The notes under the pieces: model-generated
Database searches by the model: none
Seen by the model: only the letters and a program-made list of their open reading frames with translations
Told to the model about the DNA's origin: nothing
Position numbers and translations under genes: made by a program
DNA from: Saccharospirillum alexandrii
Lineage (GTDB): Bacteria; Pseudomonadota; Gammaproteobacteria; Pseudomonadales; Natronospirillaceae
NCBI RefSeq assembly: GCF_004000275.1
Contig: NZ_RCIP01000002.1
Coordinates: 62,283-126,282 of the forward strand
Reading direction: 5' to 3'
DNA: 64,000 nucleotides
Shown: piece by piece, positions 45,575 through 53,782 of the stretch
Position numbering within the stretch: position 1 is the first letter of the stretch
How the letters are laid out: every line of letters begins with the position of its first letter

Positions 45575-46030
45575 TTAATCAAAAATTTCCAGTGCAGTCA
45601 AAGTTGAATCTGAACACGCACCACCTAGCTCTTGCTGCGTGACGGACCCACCTTGACTTGTTGCCACAAAGCCACGAAAGTCTGTAATATCAAACGAGTC
45701 ATCAGTGCTTCCACAACTTGAACCGTTATACTCATCGTCAGATGTATCATCTGTAGTGTCAGCGCCTGCCGTCAGTACACAATCAACCGTTGTTGTTTGG
45801 CGGCTACCTGCAGCATGGCAGGTTCCAATACGAATTGCGTTGGTAGCAAGATCGCACTGAAACGCACCAGATACGTTTGAAGACAGATTGACAGTCACGG
45901 TACCCGCCAAAAGCGAACAATCAGTCGTAGTGACCGGCCCGCCACTTGAAGGTAGAGCCGTACCAGCGGCCAATACAGTACCGGCAAAAGCCGAACCCAC
46001 TATCACGGATGCTAACATTAATTTTTTCAT
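45575..46030 (-). CDS. Secreted six-cysteine protein, candidate C-terminal partner of the split pilin
   Basis: 151 residues with a clean signal peptide (Met-Lys-Lys-Leu ... Val-Leu-Ala-Ala). The mature part of about 130 residues is rich in Thr, Ser, Gly and Asp, predicted beta-rich, and has six cysteines, enough for three disulfides. Two segments resemble each other (Thr-Thr-Thr-Asp-Cys-Ser-Leu-Leu-Ala-Gly and Thr-Val-Asp-Cys-Val-Leu-Thr-Ala-Gly). The acidic Asp-Asp-Thr-Ser-Asp-Asp-Glu run might bind metal. AGGAGA precedes the ATG. Lying between two mini-pilins that lack a globular domain, it could supply that domain, as PilA-C does in Geobacter; this is inferred. Confidence 0.75.
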   Translation of the reverse strand: MKKLMLASVIVGSAFAGTVLAAGTALPSSGGPVTTTDCSLLAGTVTVNLSSNVSGAFQCDLATNAIRIGTCHAAGSRQTTTVDCVLTAGADTTDDTSDDEYNGSSCGSTDDSFDITDFRGFVATSQGGSVTQQELGGACSDSTLTALEIFD

Positions 46031-46049
46031 TAGTTTTTCTCCTAGCAGA

Positions 46050-46229
46050 TTAAAGCTGGTTAGCGGTCATTACACTGATGGCATTACGAGCATCTGCCTG
46101 AGCAGTAGAGTCGTTTGCCTTAGCACGGTATTCGTTGAACTGAGGAATTGCCACAGCCGCCAGGATGCCGATGATCGCTACAACGATCATCAGTTCGATC
46201 AGAGTAAAACCTTTTTGAGTTTTCTTCAT
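46050..46229 (-). CDS. pilA: First mini-pilin (59 residues, Geobacter-like PilA-N)
   Basis: The ATG at 46229, after GGAGAG, encodes a short leader ending in Gly, then [16 protein letters not shown], with Glu5 and the standard class IVa helix. It ends after [14 protein letters not shown]. The mature form has 53 residues, against about 140 or more in normal gammaproteobacterial PilA. It is divergent from pilBCD, whose PilD would cut it. A sigma-54 type promoter lies upstream. It is the best candidate for the major pilin. Confidence 0.9.
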   Translation of the reverse strand: MKKTQKGFTLIELMIVVAIIGILAAVAIPQFNEYRAKANDSTAQADARNAISVMTANQL

Positions 46230-46835
46230 CTTGCACTCTCCACAGGGTTAGCAGAACACTTAACTGGACTGGCACCTGCCAAGACCAACGTGCCTTAATG
46301 TATTGTAAGCAGAAAGTATGCCAGCACAACCAAAGACCCTTAAAATGGCGGTAACCGTGACTTGCGTCTCACTTGAGCCTAAAAACCCAAACTCCAAAGT
46401 AGCTACTTCACAGCTTTGGGGTGACGTATCTGGTCAGTTTCGTGCCCCTTATGGGCAGAAGCCCGTGGCTAATGAATAACCCGATGGCTTTTGAGTTAAT
46501 TCATAGCTCACAAACCGGGCTAGCACAGTGCTTTCGCTGCTTGCCACTCTAGGACAAATTGACTAAGTTACTGAAATAGCTCTATAAATGCCGGTAACCA
46601 AAGCGTCTCAGCGCGGGGGATTGCAAACAATAGCGATATCCGGGATCAATTCGTCAGAGCGCATATCGACTGCAAGTTTCGTTTTGAGCATCCATTAGCC
46701 CCTTTATAGGGCGAGACGATTCTGGTCTGAGTGAGTTATAGTGGAACGTAGAGGGTGAAACAGACTCACCTCACCCATGCGGGTAAAAGTCACCTATATT
46801 CGTCTGCCCGACGGGCAAGTACAGGAACTGACAAT
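46230..46835. other. 606-bp intergenic region between the mini-pilin and pilB
   Basis: No gene of normal length is visible. The left end carries the sigma-54 promoter for the pilin. The middle contains several short hairpins, for example GCCCCTTATGGGC near 46444-46456 and GCCCCTTTATAGGGC near 46699-46713. The right end should hold the pilB promoter. I found no match to a known riboswitch by eye. Confidence 0.5.
46306..46324 (-). promoter_or_regulatory. Sigma-54 (RpoN) type promoter of the pilin operon
   Basis: On the minus strand the sequence reads CTGGCATACTTTCTGCTTA. GG and GC are ten bases apart, as required for -24/-12 elements, and TGGCAT and CTGCT are close to the TGGCAC and TTGCA consensus. 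It lies about 77-95 bp upstream of the mini-pilin ATG. RpoN with PilR-type activators commonly drives pilA. Confidence 0.75.
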
Positions 46836-48533
46836 ATGGCAACATCCCTCGGAGGCCTGGCCAAACGGTTGGTCCGGGACGATTTGATCAACGAAGACGA
46901 GGCGCTGACAGCGACTCAGAACTCCGAAAAGGAGAAGAAAAGCCTCGTCGCTTACCTGGTTGAAACAGATCTGGTCAGCGCCCAGCAACTGGCCAATGTC
47001 GCCTCTGAAGAGTTCGGCACCCCCATTTTCGACCTGACAGCTTTCGATCTGGAAGCCCTGCCACGGGATTTGATCGCCAACAACTTGCTGCAAGCTCACC
47101 ATGTCATTCCACTGATTAAGCGTGGGAATCGCCTATTTATTGGCGTCTCGGATCCAACCAACCTGATCGCTATAGATGAAATCAAGTTTCACACCGGCCT
47201 CAGTGTCGAAGCCGTCCTGGTTGAAGAAGACAAGCTGAATCAGGCTCTGGAAGCCTTGCTGGATGACTCTTCAGACGCCTTTGGTGACTTGGGCGACGAT
47301 GAAGGCCTCGATGATCTAGACGTTGTAGACACCAAGAAAGATGACGACGCCAATGTGGCGGACGGTGCCGACGATGCGCCCGTAGTCCGGTTCATTAACC
47401 AGATGCTGCTGTCAGCCATCAAGAAAGGCGCGTCAGACTTGCACTTCGAGCCGTACGAAAAATCTTACAGAGTTCGATTCCGGGTCGATGGCGTACTGCA
47501 GAACATTGCCAAGCCGCCTATCGGCCTGGGCCCTAAGTTGTCGGCCCGCTTGAAGATCATGTCAAACCTCGACATTTCCGAGCGTCGCATACCCCAGGAT
47601 GGTCGGATTAAGCTGAAAATCTCCAAAACCAAGTCCATCGACTTTCGGGTAAACACCTTACCGACTTTGTTTGGTGAGAAAATCGTACTCCGTATTCTAG
47701 ATTCCGCCGCCGCCAAAATGGGCATTGACGCCCTCGGCTATGAGGACGATCAAAAAGATTTGTACATGACGGCCTTATCGAAGCCGCAGGGCATGATTCT
47801 GGTAACCGGGCCGACCGGGTCAGGTAAAACAGTATCTCTCTACACCGGCCTGAACATCCTGAACCAGGAAGGCACCAACATCTCTACTGCAGAAGACCCG
47901 GTAGAGATCAACCTCGATGGCATCAACCAGGTCAACGTAAACAACAAGGTCGGTCTCGACTTCGCAGCCGCCCTACGCTCCTTCCTCCGTCAGGATCCTG
48001 ACATTATCATGGTTGGTGAGATTCGAGACCTGGAAACGGCATCGATTGCGATCAAAGCCGCTCAGACCGGCCACATGGTGCTATCTACGCTGCACACCAA
48101 CAGTGCGGCGGAAACTCTGACCCGAATGCTGAACATGGGCGTCCCCTCGTTCAACCTGGCAACCACAGTTAACTTGATCATCGCTCAGCGCCTTGCCCGC
48201 CGGCTATGCAGCAACTGCAAGCAACCGGCTGATCTGCCCGTTGATGTGCTCAAGAAAGAAGGGTTTACGGATGAAATGGTCAAAACGTCGACTGTTTATA
48301 AACCGGTTGGTTGCGGCAGCTGCAATAAAGGGTATAAAGGGCGAGTGGGGATCTATGAAGTGGTTCGCATCACTCCGGCTATTTCCCGTATTATCATGGA
48401 AGAAGGCAATTCGATCGATTTAAGCAAAGCCTTCGCTGAAGAGGGCTTTAACAGTTTACGCAAATCAGGGCTAATTAAGGTTGCCAAGGGCATCACCAGC
48501 CTGGAAGAAGTAAACCGCGTTACCACAGACTGA
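46836..48533 (+). CDS. pilB: Type IV pilus assembly ATPase PilB
   Basis: Hexameric extension motor. 565 residues from the ATG at 46836; a longer frame to 46755 has no family-like start. N-terminal MshEN/GSPII-N domain (about 10-150), then the ATPase core with Walker A Gly-Pro-Thr-Gly-Ser-Gly-Lys-Thr (about 328), Asp box, Walker B Gly-Glu-Ile-Arg-Asp and His box Thr-Leu-His-Thr-Asn. A tetracysteine zinc site Cys-x-x-Cys ... Cys-x-x-Cys is near residues 459-488. First gene of pilBCD-coaE-yacG. Confidence 0.97.
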   Translation: MATSLGGLAKRLVRDDLINEDEALTATQNSEKEKKSLVAYLVETDLVSAQQLANVASEEFGTPIFDLTAFDLEALPRDLIANNLLQAHHVIPLIKRGNRLFIGVSDPTNLIAIDEIKFHTGLSVEAVLVEEDKLNQALEALLDDSSDAFGDLGDDEGLDDLDVVDTKKDDDANVADGADDAPVVRFINQMLLSAIKKGASDLHFEPYEKSYRVRFRVDGVLQNIAKPPIGLGPKLSARLKIMSNLDISERRIPQDGRIKLKISKTKSIDFRVNTLPTLFGEKIVLRILDSAAAKMGIDALGYEDDQKDLYMTALSKPQGMILVTGPTGSGKTVSLYTGLNILNQEGTNISTAEDPVEINLDGINQVNVNNKVGLDFAAALRSFLRQDPDIIMVGEIRDLETASIAIKAAQTGHMVLSTLHTNSAAETLTRMLNMGVPSFNLATTVNLIIAQRLARRLCSNCKQPADLPVDVLKKEGFTDEMVKTSTVYKPVGCGSCNKGYKGRVGIYEVVRITPAISRIIMEEGNSIDLSKAFAEEGFNSLRKSGLIKVAKGITSLEEVNRVTTD

Positions 48534-48545
48534 GGACGGCACTGA

Positions 48546-49766
48546 ATGGCCACCAAGGCAAAGAAGATTTCGATGTTCACCTACGAAGGCACCGACCGGA
48601 ATGGCCGGGTGCAAAAAGGTGAGATATCTGGCACCAATCCGGCGCTGATTAAGGCCGATCTTCGCCGAAAAGGCATTGTTAAGATCAAAAAACTGGCCAA
48701 GAAACGCGGCGATATTCAACTGTTTCAGCCCGGCATCAAATCTGCCGACATTGCTCTCTTCACCCGCCAAATGGCAACGATGATGAAAGCCGGGGTCCCA
48801 CTGATGCGGGCCTTTGAGATCGTTGCGGAAGGCCTGGAAAATAAAAAGATGGCCGAACTGGTCATGCAATTGAAAAATAACGTAGCCGGGGGCGGCTCAT
48901 TTGGTGCCGCCCTACGAGAGCACCCAAAGTACTTCGACGACCTTTTCTGCTCTTTGGTAGAAGCGGGCGAGCAAGCCGGTGCACTGGAAACCATGCTCGA
49001 TCGGGTAGCGCTCTACCAGGAAAAAGCAGAAAGTTTACGCAAGAAAGTTAAAAGCGCAATGAAATACCCAGCAACCGTACTTACCATTGCAGCCATTGTA
49101 ACTATCATTCTTCTCTTAAAGGTTGTGCCGGTTTTTGCGGAAATGTTCTCGGGTTTTGGCGCTGACTTGCCCGTACCTACTCAGGTCGTTATGGACATGT
49201 CGACCTGGATTCAGAGTAACGGCATTGTGGCTCTGGGCGTTTTGATTGTTGCGGTATTTCTGTTTCAACAGGGTATGCAACGCTCAAAACCTTTCAAGCA
49301 CGCGGTACAGCGAATGGTCGTGAAACTGCCCATTTTCGGGCCTATTCTGTACCAGTCTGCTATGGCCCGCTACGCCCGCACCTTGTCGACAACTTTTGCC
49401 GCCGGTGTACCGTTGGTCAGTGCACTCGAGTCGGCCGCCGGTGCTTCTGGGAATATCATTTATGAAACGGCCATTCTGAACGTTCGCCGGGATGTGGAAA
49501 CCGGTACGGAGCTGGCTGTGTCGATGAAGACTCAGGAGACGTTTCCGCCGATGCTGATTCAGATGGTATCGATCGGTGAACAATCTGGCTCATTGGACGA
49601 CATGCTGGCCAAGGCCGCGGTGATATATGAAGAGGAAGTCGATAACCTTGTTGACGGCCTAACCTCTATGATGGAGCCATTAATTATGTCATTCCTGGGC
49701 GTCGTGGTAGGCGGTCTCGTTATTGCCATGTATCTGCCTATGTTCCAGATGGGTAACGTCATCTGA
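48546..49766 (+). CDS. pilC: Type IV pilus inner-membrane platform protein PilC
   Basis: Inner-membrane protein that couples PilB or PilT action to pilin insertion. 406 residues with two T2SSF (GspF-like) domains, each containing the Phe-x-Arg-Gln-Met-Ala-Thr-Met-type motif (Phe-Thr-Arg-Gln-Met-Ala-Thr-Met near 75), and three membrane segments at about 175-200, 220-240 and 375-400. It lies 12 bp after pilB and its last base overlaps the pilD start. Confidence 0.97.
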   Translation: MATKAKKISMFTYEGTDRNGRVQKGEISGTNPALIKADLRRKGIVKIKKLAKKRGDIQLFQPGIKSADIALFTRQMATMMKAGVPLMRAFEIVAEGLENKKMAELVMQLKNNVAGGGSFGAALREHPKYFDDLFCSLVEAGEQAGALETMLDRVALYQEKAESLRKKVKSAMKYPATVLTIAAIVTIILLLKVVPVFAEMFSGFGADLPVPTQVVMDMSTWIQSNGIVALGVLIVAVFLFQQGMQRSKPFKHAVQRMVVKLPIFGPILYQSAMARYARTLSTTFAAGVPLVSALESAAGASGNIIYETAILNVRRDVETGTELAVSMKTQETFPPMLIQMVSIGEQSGSLDDMLAKAAVIYEEEVDNLVDGLTSMMEPLIMSFLGVVVGGLVIAMYLPMFQMGNVI

Positions 49767-50629
49767 TGGCATTTTTCGAACTACTGCAATCCAACACGGT
49801 CGCCCTGCTGGCGACCGTTTTCGTATTGGGGCTGCTCGTAGGCAGCTTCCTCAATGTCGTGATCTACCGACTGCCGGTGATGATGCAAAACGCCTGGGTG
49901 CGTGAAGCAGCGGAGATGCAGGGTGAACCTGAACCGCAGCAGCCTCGGTTCAACCTGATCAAGCCAGACTCCACCTGCCCTTCCTGCGGCCATCTGATTC
50001 GTGCCTGGGAGAATATTCCCGTTGTCAGTTACCTGGCTCTGGGCGGCAAGTGTTCCCAGTGCAAAACCCGTATATCACCACGCTACCCTATCGTTGAGCT
50101 GACAGCTGGCCTCCTGTCTCTCGCGGTCGCCTGGCAGTTTGGTGGCACGCTTCAAACAATAGCTTTGTTGGTTTTCTTTTGGGCACTGATCGCGCTGACT
50201 ATGATTGATGTCGATCACCAGCTACTGCCCGATACCATTACTCTGCCGCTGCTGTGGCTGGGTTTACTGCTGAATATCGGGGAAACCTTCATTCCACTTG
50301 AGCAGGCTGTTGTCGGCGCCGTTGCGGGCTACCTCTCTCTGTGGAGCATTTACTGGGCCTTTAAGCTGCTGACGGGTAAGGAAGGCATGGGCTATGGTGA
50401 TTTCAAGCTGTTTGCCGCCTTCGGCGCCTGGTTCGGCTGGGCCGCGTTGCCGCTGATTATTCTGTTATCTTCCCTGGTCGGGGCGATCGTAGGCATTGCG
50501 ATGATCGTCATGCTCGGACGTGACCGCCAGATACCCATTCCGTTCGGCCCCTATTTATGCGGTGCGGCGCTGGTCTATGTGTTCTGGGGCAGCGCCATCA
50601 CCGCCTGGTATCTGGGCAGTTTTGCATGA
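49766..50629 (+). CDS. pilD: Prepilin peptidase and N-methyltransferase PilD
   Basis: Bifunctional inner-membrane aspartic protease that cuts type IV prepilins after the leader Gly and methylates the new N terminus. 287 residues. Zinc motif Cys-Pro-Ser-Cys ... Cys-Ser-Gln-Cys near 71-99, methylase region Gly-Ser-Phe-Leu-Asn-Val-Val-Ile-Tyr, and catalytic Asp residues in Asp-Val-Asp-His-Gln and Gly-Tyr-Gly-Asp-Phe-Lys. It should process both mini-pilins divergent to this operon. Confidence 0.97.
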   Translation: MAFFELLQSNTVALLATVFVLGLLVGSFLNVVIYRLPVMMQNAWVREAAEMQGEPEPQQPRFNLIKPDSTCPSCGHLIRAWENIPVVSYLALGGKCSQCKTRISPRYPIVELTAGLLSLAVAWQFGGTLQTIALLVFFWALIALTMIDVDHQLLPDTITLPLLWLGLLLNIGETFIPLEQAVVGAVAGYLSLWSIYWAFKLLTGKEGMGYGDFKLFAAFGAWFGWAALPLIILLSSLVGAIVGIAMIVMLGRDRQIPIPFGPYLCGAALVYVFWGSAITAWYLGSFA

Positions 50630-51219
50630 TTATAGGGTTAACCGGGGGCATTGGTTCCGGCAAATCAGCGGCCAGCCGGGTTTTTGAGTCGCTCGGTATT
50701 GGCTGTGTGGATGCTGATGTTGTCGCCCGCGATGTGGTCGCAAAAGGCTCGCCGGCACTGAGTGCCATTGCCGAACGGTTCGGTTCAGACATTCTGACCA
50801 CTAAAGGCCAGCTAAACCGGGCCTCGTTGCGTGAGCGAATCTTCACCTCTAATGAAGACAAAACCTGGCTTGAAGCCCTGCTCCACCCTCTGATTCGCGA
50901 GCAAATACTCGCTCAGCTGAAACAGCAACCGCCCCCCTACTCGGTTCTGGTAGCGCCATTATTGTTCGAAAACGGCCTTGAGGCGTTGTGCGACGAAACG
51001 GTACTGATAGACGTACCGGAATCCGTTCAACGTCAGCGGGTGACACAACGCGACTCAGTCAATGCAGACCAGGTTCAGCGCATAATTGATAGCCAGATGG
51101 GCCGTGCCGACAAACAGGCCAGAGCCACGCATTACATAGAAAACACCGGCACTCTGGCGCAACTGGAAACCGCCATTCTTGCATTGCACCACCACTTTGT
51201 GGCAAAAAACGCACAATAA
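50626..51219 (+). CDS. coaE: Dephospho-CoA kinase
   Basis: Last enzyme of coenzyme A synthesis. 197 residues from the ATG at 50626, which overlaps the pilD stop (ATGA). P-loop Gly-Leu-Thr-Gly-Gly-Ile-Gly-Ser-Gly-Lys-Ser at the N terminus, Asp-Ala-Asp-Val-Val-Ala-Arg near 32-38 and His-Pro-x-Ile-Arg near 84. The pilD-coaE-yacG order is conserved in gammaproteobacteria. Confidence 0.97.
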   Translation: MIIGLTGGIGSGKSAASRVFESLGIGCVDADVVARDVVAKGSPALSAIAERFGSDILTTKGQLNRASLRERIFTSNEDKTWLEALLHPLIREQILAQLKQQPPPYSVLVAPLLFENGLEALCDETVLIDVPESVQRQRVTQRDSVNADQVQRIIDSQMGRADKQARATHYIENTGTLAQLETAILALHHHFVAKNAQ

Positions 51220-51247
51220 CCTGAACTGAATCAAGAGGAATACCGGC

Positions 51248-51469
51248 ATGTCAGCCAAAGCGCCACCGCAGGTGCCCTGCCCTACGTGCAAGAAGCTCAT
51301 ATCCTATTCAAAAGACAATGCCTGGCGGCCCTTCTGCTCGGAACGGTGCAAGCTGATAGATCTGGGCGAGTGGGCGAGTGAAGGACATAAAATTGCCGGT
51401 AAACCGGCGTATGACGAAATGATGAGCGAAGACCTGGAGCGCTGGACGTCCAGTGACTCGAAACACTGA
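51248..51469 (+). CDS. yacG: DNA gyrase inhibitor / zinc-binding protein YacG
   Basis: 73-residue zinc protein that inhibits gyrase by binding GyrB. Zinc ligands Cys-Pro-Thr-Cys (about 11-14) and Cys-Ser-Glu-Arg-Cys (about 30-34), followed by Leu-Gly-Glu-Trp-Ala. It lies 28 bp downstream of coaE and is the last gene of the pil operon. The 145 bp after it show no clear terminator. Confidence 0.96.
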   Translation: MSAKAPPQVPCPTCKKLISYSKDNAWRPFCSERCKLIDLGEWASEGHKIAGKPAYDEMMSEDLERWTSSDSKH

Positions 51470-51614
51470 AAGACGTAAAACAAGTTATTGACGCAATCGA
51501 ATAAGAGACGCAGAACATTAAGGGACGCTAAAAAGATCGGTTGAACGGTGGTTCCTCAAACTTTGAACTCGCTTCTATCCTGGTTCCCTTTTCTGAATGT
51601 CGACTCGCGCGTAT

Positions 51615-53081
51615 TCAATCAACCTTTTTACCGCCCGGTATTGAGGGAATGAGCCAGGCGGCTATTAACGCTGCGCCCAATGCGCCAACTGCCAACATAA
51701 CCAGACTGCCCGCATAAGCGAGTTGATAAACGCTGACTACGGAGTCATACCCGCTGGTGTTGGGATCAGGGAAGAGACCAAATTTCCCCTGGTCTGCCTG
51801 ATTGAATGTTTGAAACAGGACTGCCGCGCAAGCACCCGCGCCGGCAATGGCAAACAACCCAGCCAGCCGACTGGCCGTGTTATTGATGCCCGAGGCGCTT
51901 CCGGCACGGGTATCGGGTACCGAATTCATGACCGTTGTCGTCAGCGGCGATACGACGATGGCCATGCCCAATGCCATGATGCACAGTGGCAGCTCCACAC
52001 CCAGCCAGAAGTTATCGAACTGGAATGCCAGTCCGAAAACCCCTGCTGCCACCACTAGAGAGCCACCCAACAACATCGGGCGCGCGCCTATTCGGTCGCC
52101 CAGTTTGCCTGCCTGACTCGACAAAAAGCCAATTATCAGCCCGAACGGCATCATCGCCAGCCCTACCTGAGTGGGCGTCAGACCCCGGTACTCAATCAGG
52201 TCAATGGGCACCAGAAAGAGGGTGCCGGACAGCGTCCCGTAAAGCAGCAGAGTCATCAGGTTGGTGCCGGTAAAAGCCCGGCTTCGAAACAATACGGTCG
52301 GTGCCAGGGGTTGCTCCACCCGACCTTCATACCAGAAAAAAATCAGCAAACCAGCAAGCCCCAGACAGACCAGCGCAAGGGACAGGACGAGACGCCCTTC
52401 CGACTCGGTCAGCCAGGTCAGCCCCAGCGTCAGAGACCCGCAAGCGAGAAAAGCGATGAGCGCTCCTCCCCAGTCGAGTCGACCACTGACGGAGCGGTCG
52501 CGGGTTTCAGGCATGAAAGCCAGGGTCAGCAACAGCACCAGTGCGGCTAGTGGCAGGTTGATCCAAAAGGCCGCCCGCCAATTGAACAGATCCATTAAAA
52601 AACCGCCGACAGCAGGACCGAGGGCTGTAGTCAGCGCTGAAGCACCGGCCCAGAGCCCAATGGCATGGCCGCGTTCGCCTTCCGGATAACTGGCCGAGAT
52701 TATAGCCAGGCTTTGGGGAACCAGCAGTGCAGCGCCAATGCCTTTGAGCGCCCGTCCAGCGATCAGCACTTCCGGGCTTGGCGACAGGGCGCAGAGCAGC
52801 GATGCCAGCGCAAAAAGCAGGGTACCGGCCAGGAACACACGGCGCCGGCCAAGGCGGTCACCTGCGCCACCGCCGACCATTAACAGGGCCCCCAGCAGCA
52901 GGGTATAGGCATTCAGCACCCAGAGCATCTCTGTGAGTGAGGCATCAAGATCGGTGCGAATGACCGGCAGGGCGATGGTGACCACGGAGCCATCAATAAA
53001 TGCCATCGCCGAGGCCAGGATCGTAGCCGCCAGCACCCAGGTCCGTTGTTGCGGTGAACAGGGTTCGACACGGTCAGTCAT
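51615..53081 (-). CDS. MFS multidrug efflux transporter, EmrB/QacA type (14 spans)
   Basis: 488-residue polytopic protein with about 14 membrane segments. N-terminal Phe-Ile-Asp-Gly-Ser-Val-Val-Thr-Ile-Ala-Leu-Pro-Val-Ile is the DHA2 family motif, and Gly-Asp-Arg-Leu-Gly-Arg-Arg-Arg is MFS motif A. It probably exports hydrophobic drugs or metabolites. No EmrA-type adaptor or regulator is adjacent. It is not part of the conserved neighbourhood and may be a local insertion between yacG and mutT. Confidence 0.9.
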   Translation of the reverse strand: MTDRVEPCSPQQRTWVLAATILASAMAFIDGSVVTIALPVIRTDLDASLTEMLWVLNAYTLLLGALLMVGGGAGDRLGRRRVFLAGTLLFALASLLCALSPSPEVLIAGRALKGIGAALLVPQSLAIISASYPEGERGHAIGLWAGASALTTALGPAVGGFLMDLFNWRAAFWINLPLAALVLLLTLAFMPETRDRSVSGRLDWGGALIAFLACGSLTLGLTWLTESEGRLVLSLALVCLGLAGLLIFFWYEGRVEQPLAPTVLFRSRAFTGTNLMTLLLYGTLSGTLFLVPIDLIEYRGLTPTQVGLAMMPFGLIIGFLSSQAGKLGDRIGARPMLLGGSLVVAAGVFGLAFQFDNFWLGVELPLCIMALGMAIVVSPLTTTVMNSVPDTRAGSASGINNTASRLAGLFAIAGAGACAAVLFQTFNQADQGKFGLFPDPNTSGYDSVVSVYQLAYAGSLVMLAVGALGAALIAAWLIPSIPGGKKVD

Positions 53082-53357
53082 AATTCGAAAGACTCGTGTT
53101 TTCTATGGTCCACGCCAATGCGACAGCCTGATTTCGCAGGGAAGGCGCGGTTAACGTGAGGTTTCCAACTGAAGGAGTAAACAGGCTGGCGGGCTTGATC
53201 ATGACTGTCCTCCAGGCACCTGATACCCATTCTTGACAAGGGCTACGTCCATTGTGGTCCGAGCCGCGTCGGATTAGCCCCACCTGGCCAATACGGTTTG
53301 GCCCGCGTTGAGCCTAGGGGAATTGTTCAGAGGCTCCTAGATCAGACCCTCCCAATG

Positions 53358-53768
53358 CTAACGCAATTGCCGGAATCTCGAAATCAATTCTGTATTGGCT
53401 TCGGGGAAGGTGTACCCGTCTAGCTCATCGACAGCCACCCATTGAACGAGCTGGCCTTCGCAGCCGCGGGCAACCCCCTCGCTGCTATGGCACACCCAAG
53501 TGTCCAGTAGAACAGTTTTGTCACCGTAGTCGAAGGGTAGCTCCATCAGAGGAGACATTTGCTCGGGATCAAGGATCAAGCCGACTTCTTCCTGAAATTC
53601 GCGGACCAGTGCCTGGGGTGTGGTTTCACCGGCCTCTACTTTGCCACCGGGAAACTCCCAGAGACCGCCCTGGTGCTGGTGATCCTGGCGCTTGGCGATC
53701 AGCACCTGGCCATCTCGTACCACCATACCAACGGCAACATGCACGGTTTTTTTAGGAGTGTTGGCCAA
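53358..53768 (-). CDS. mutT: 8-oxo-dGTP diphosphatase MutT
   Basis: Removes oxidised guanine nucleotides from the pool, preventing A:T to C:G mutations. 136 residues. Nudix box Gly-Lys-Val-Glu-Ala-Gly-Glu-x(7)-Arg-Glu-Phe-Gln-Glu-Glu-Val-Gly-Leu at about 42-64. N-terminal His-Val-Ala-Val-Gly-Met-Val is typical. It lies downstream of argJ with a 14-bp gap. Confidence 0.95.
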   Translation of the reverse strand: MANTPKKTVHVAVGMVVRDGQVLIAKRQDHQHQGGLWEFPGGKVEAGETTPQALVREFQEEVGLILDPEQMSPLMELPFDYGDKTVLLDTWVCHSSEGVARGCEGQLVQWVAVDELDGYTFPEANTELISRFRQLR

Positions 53769-53782
53769 TGTCTCGCAACCCT

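Noticed and set aside
45306-46030. A full-length pilin broken by a frameshift or stop codon
   Set aside because: Both short pilins stop at the same point and align without gaps, and the protein between has its own signal peptide and ribosome-binding site, so this is an organised arrangement and not a broken gene.
46380-46720. Possible riboswitch (cyclic di-GMP class) upstream of pilB
   Set aside because: Only short hairpins are seen; the conserved core bases of known classes could not be found by eye.
53230-53260. TTGACA-like box near the MFS and mutT genes
   Set aside because: No matching -10 element at 16-18 bases on either strand; chance match.
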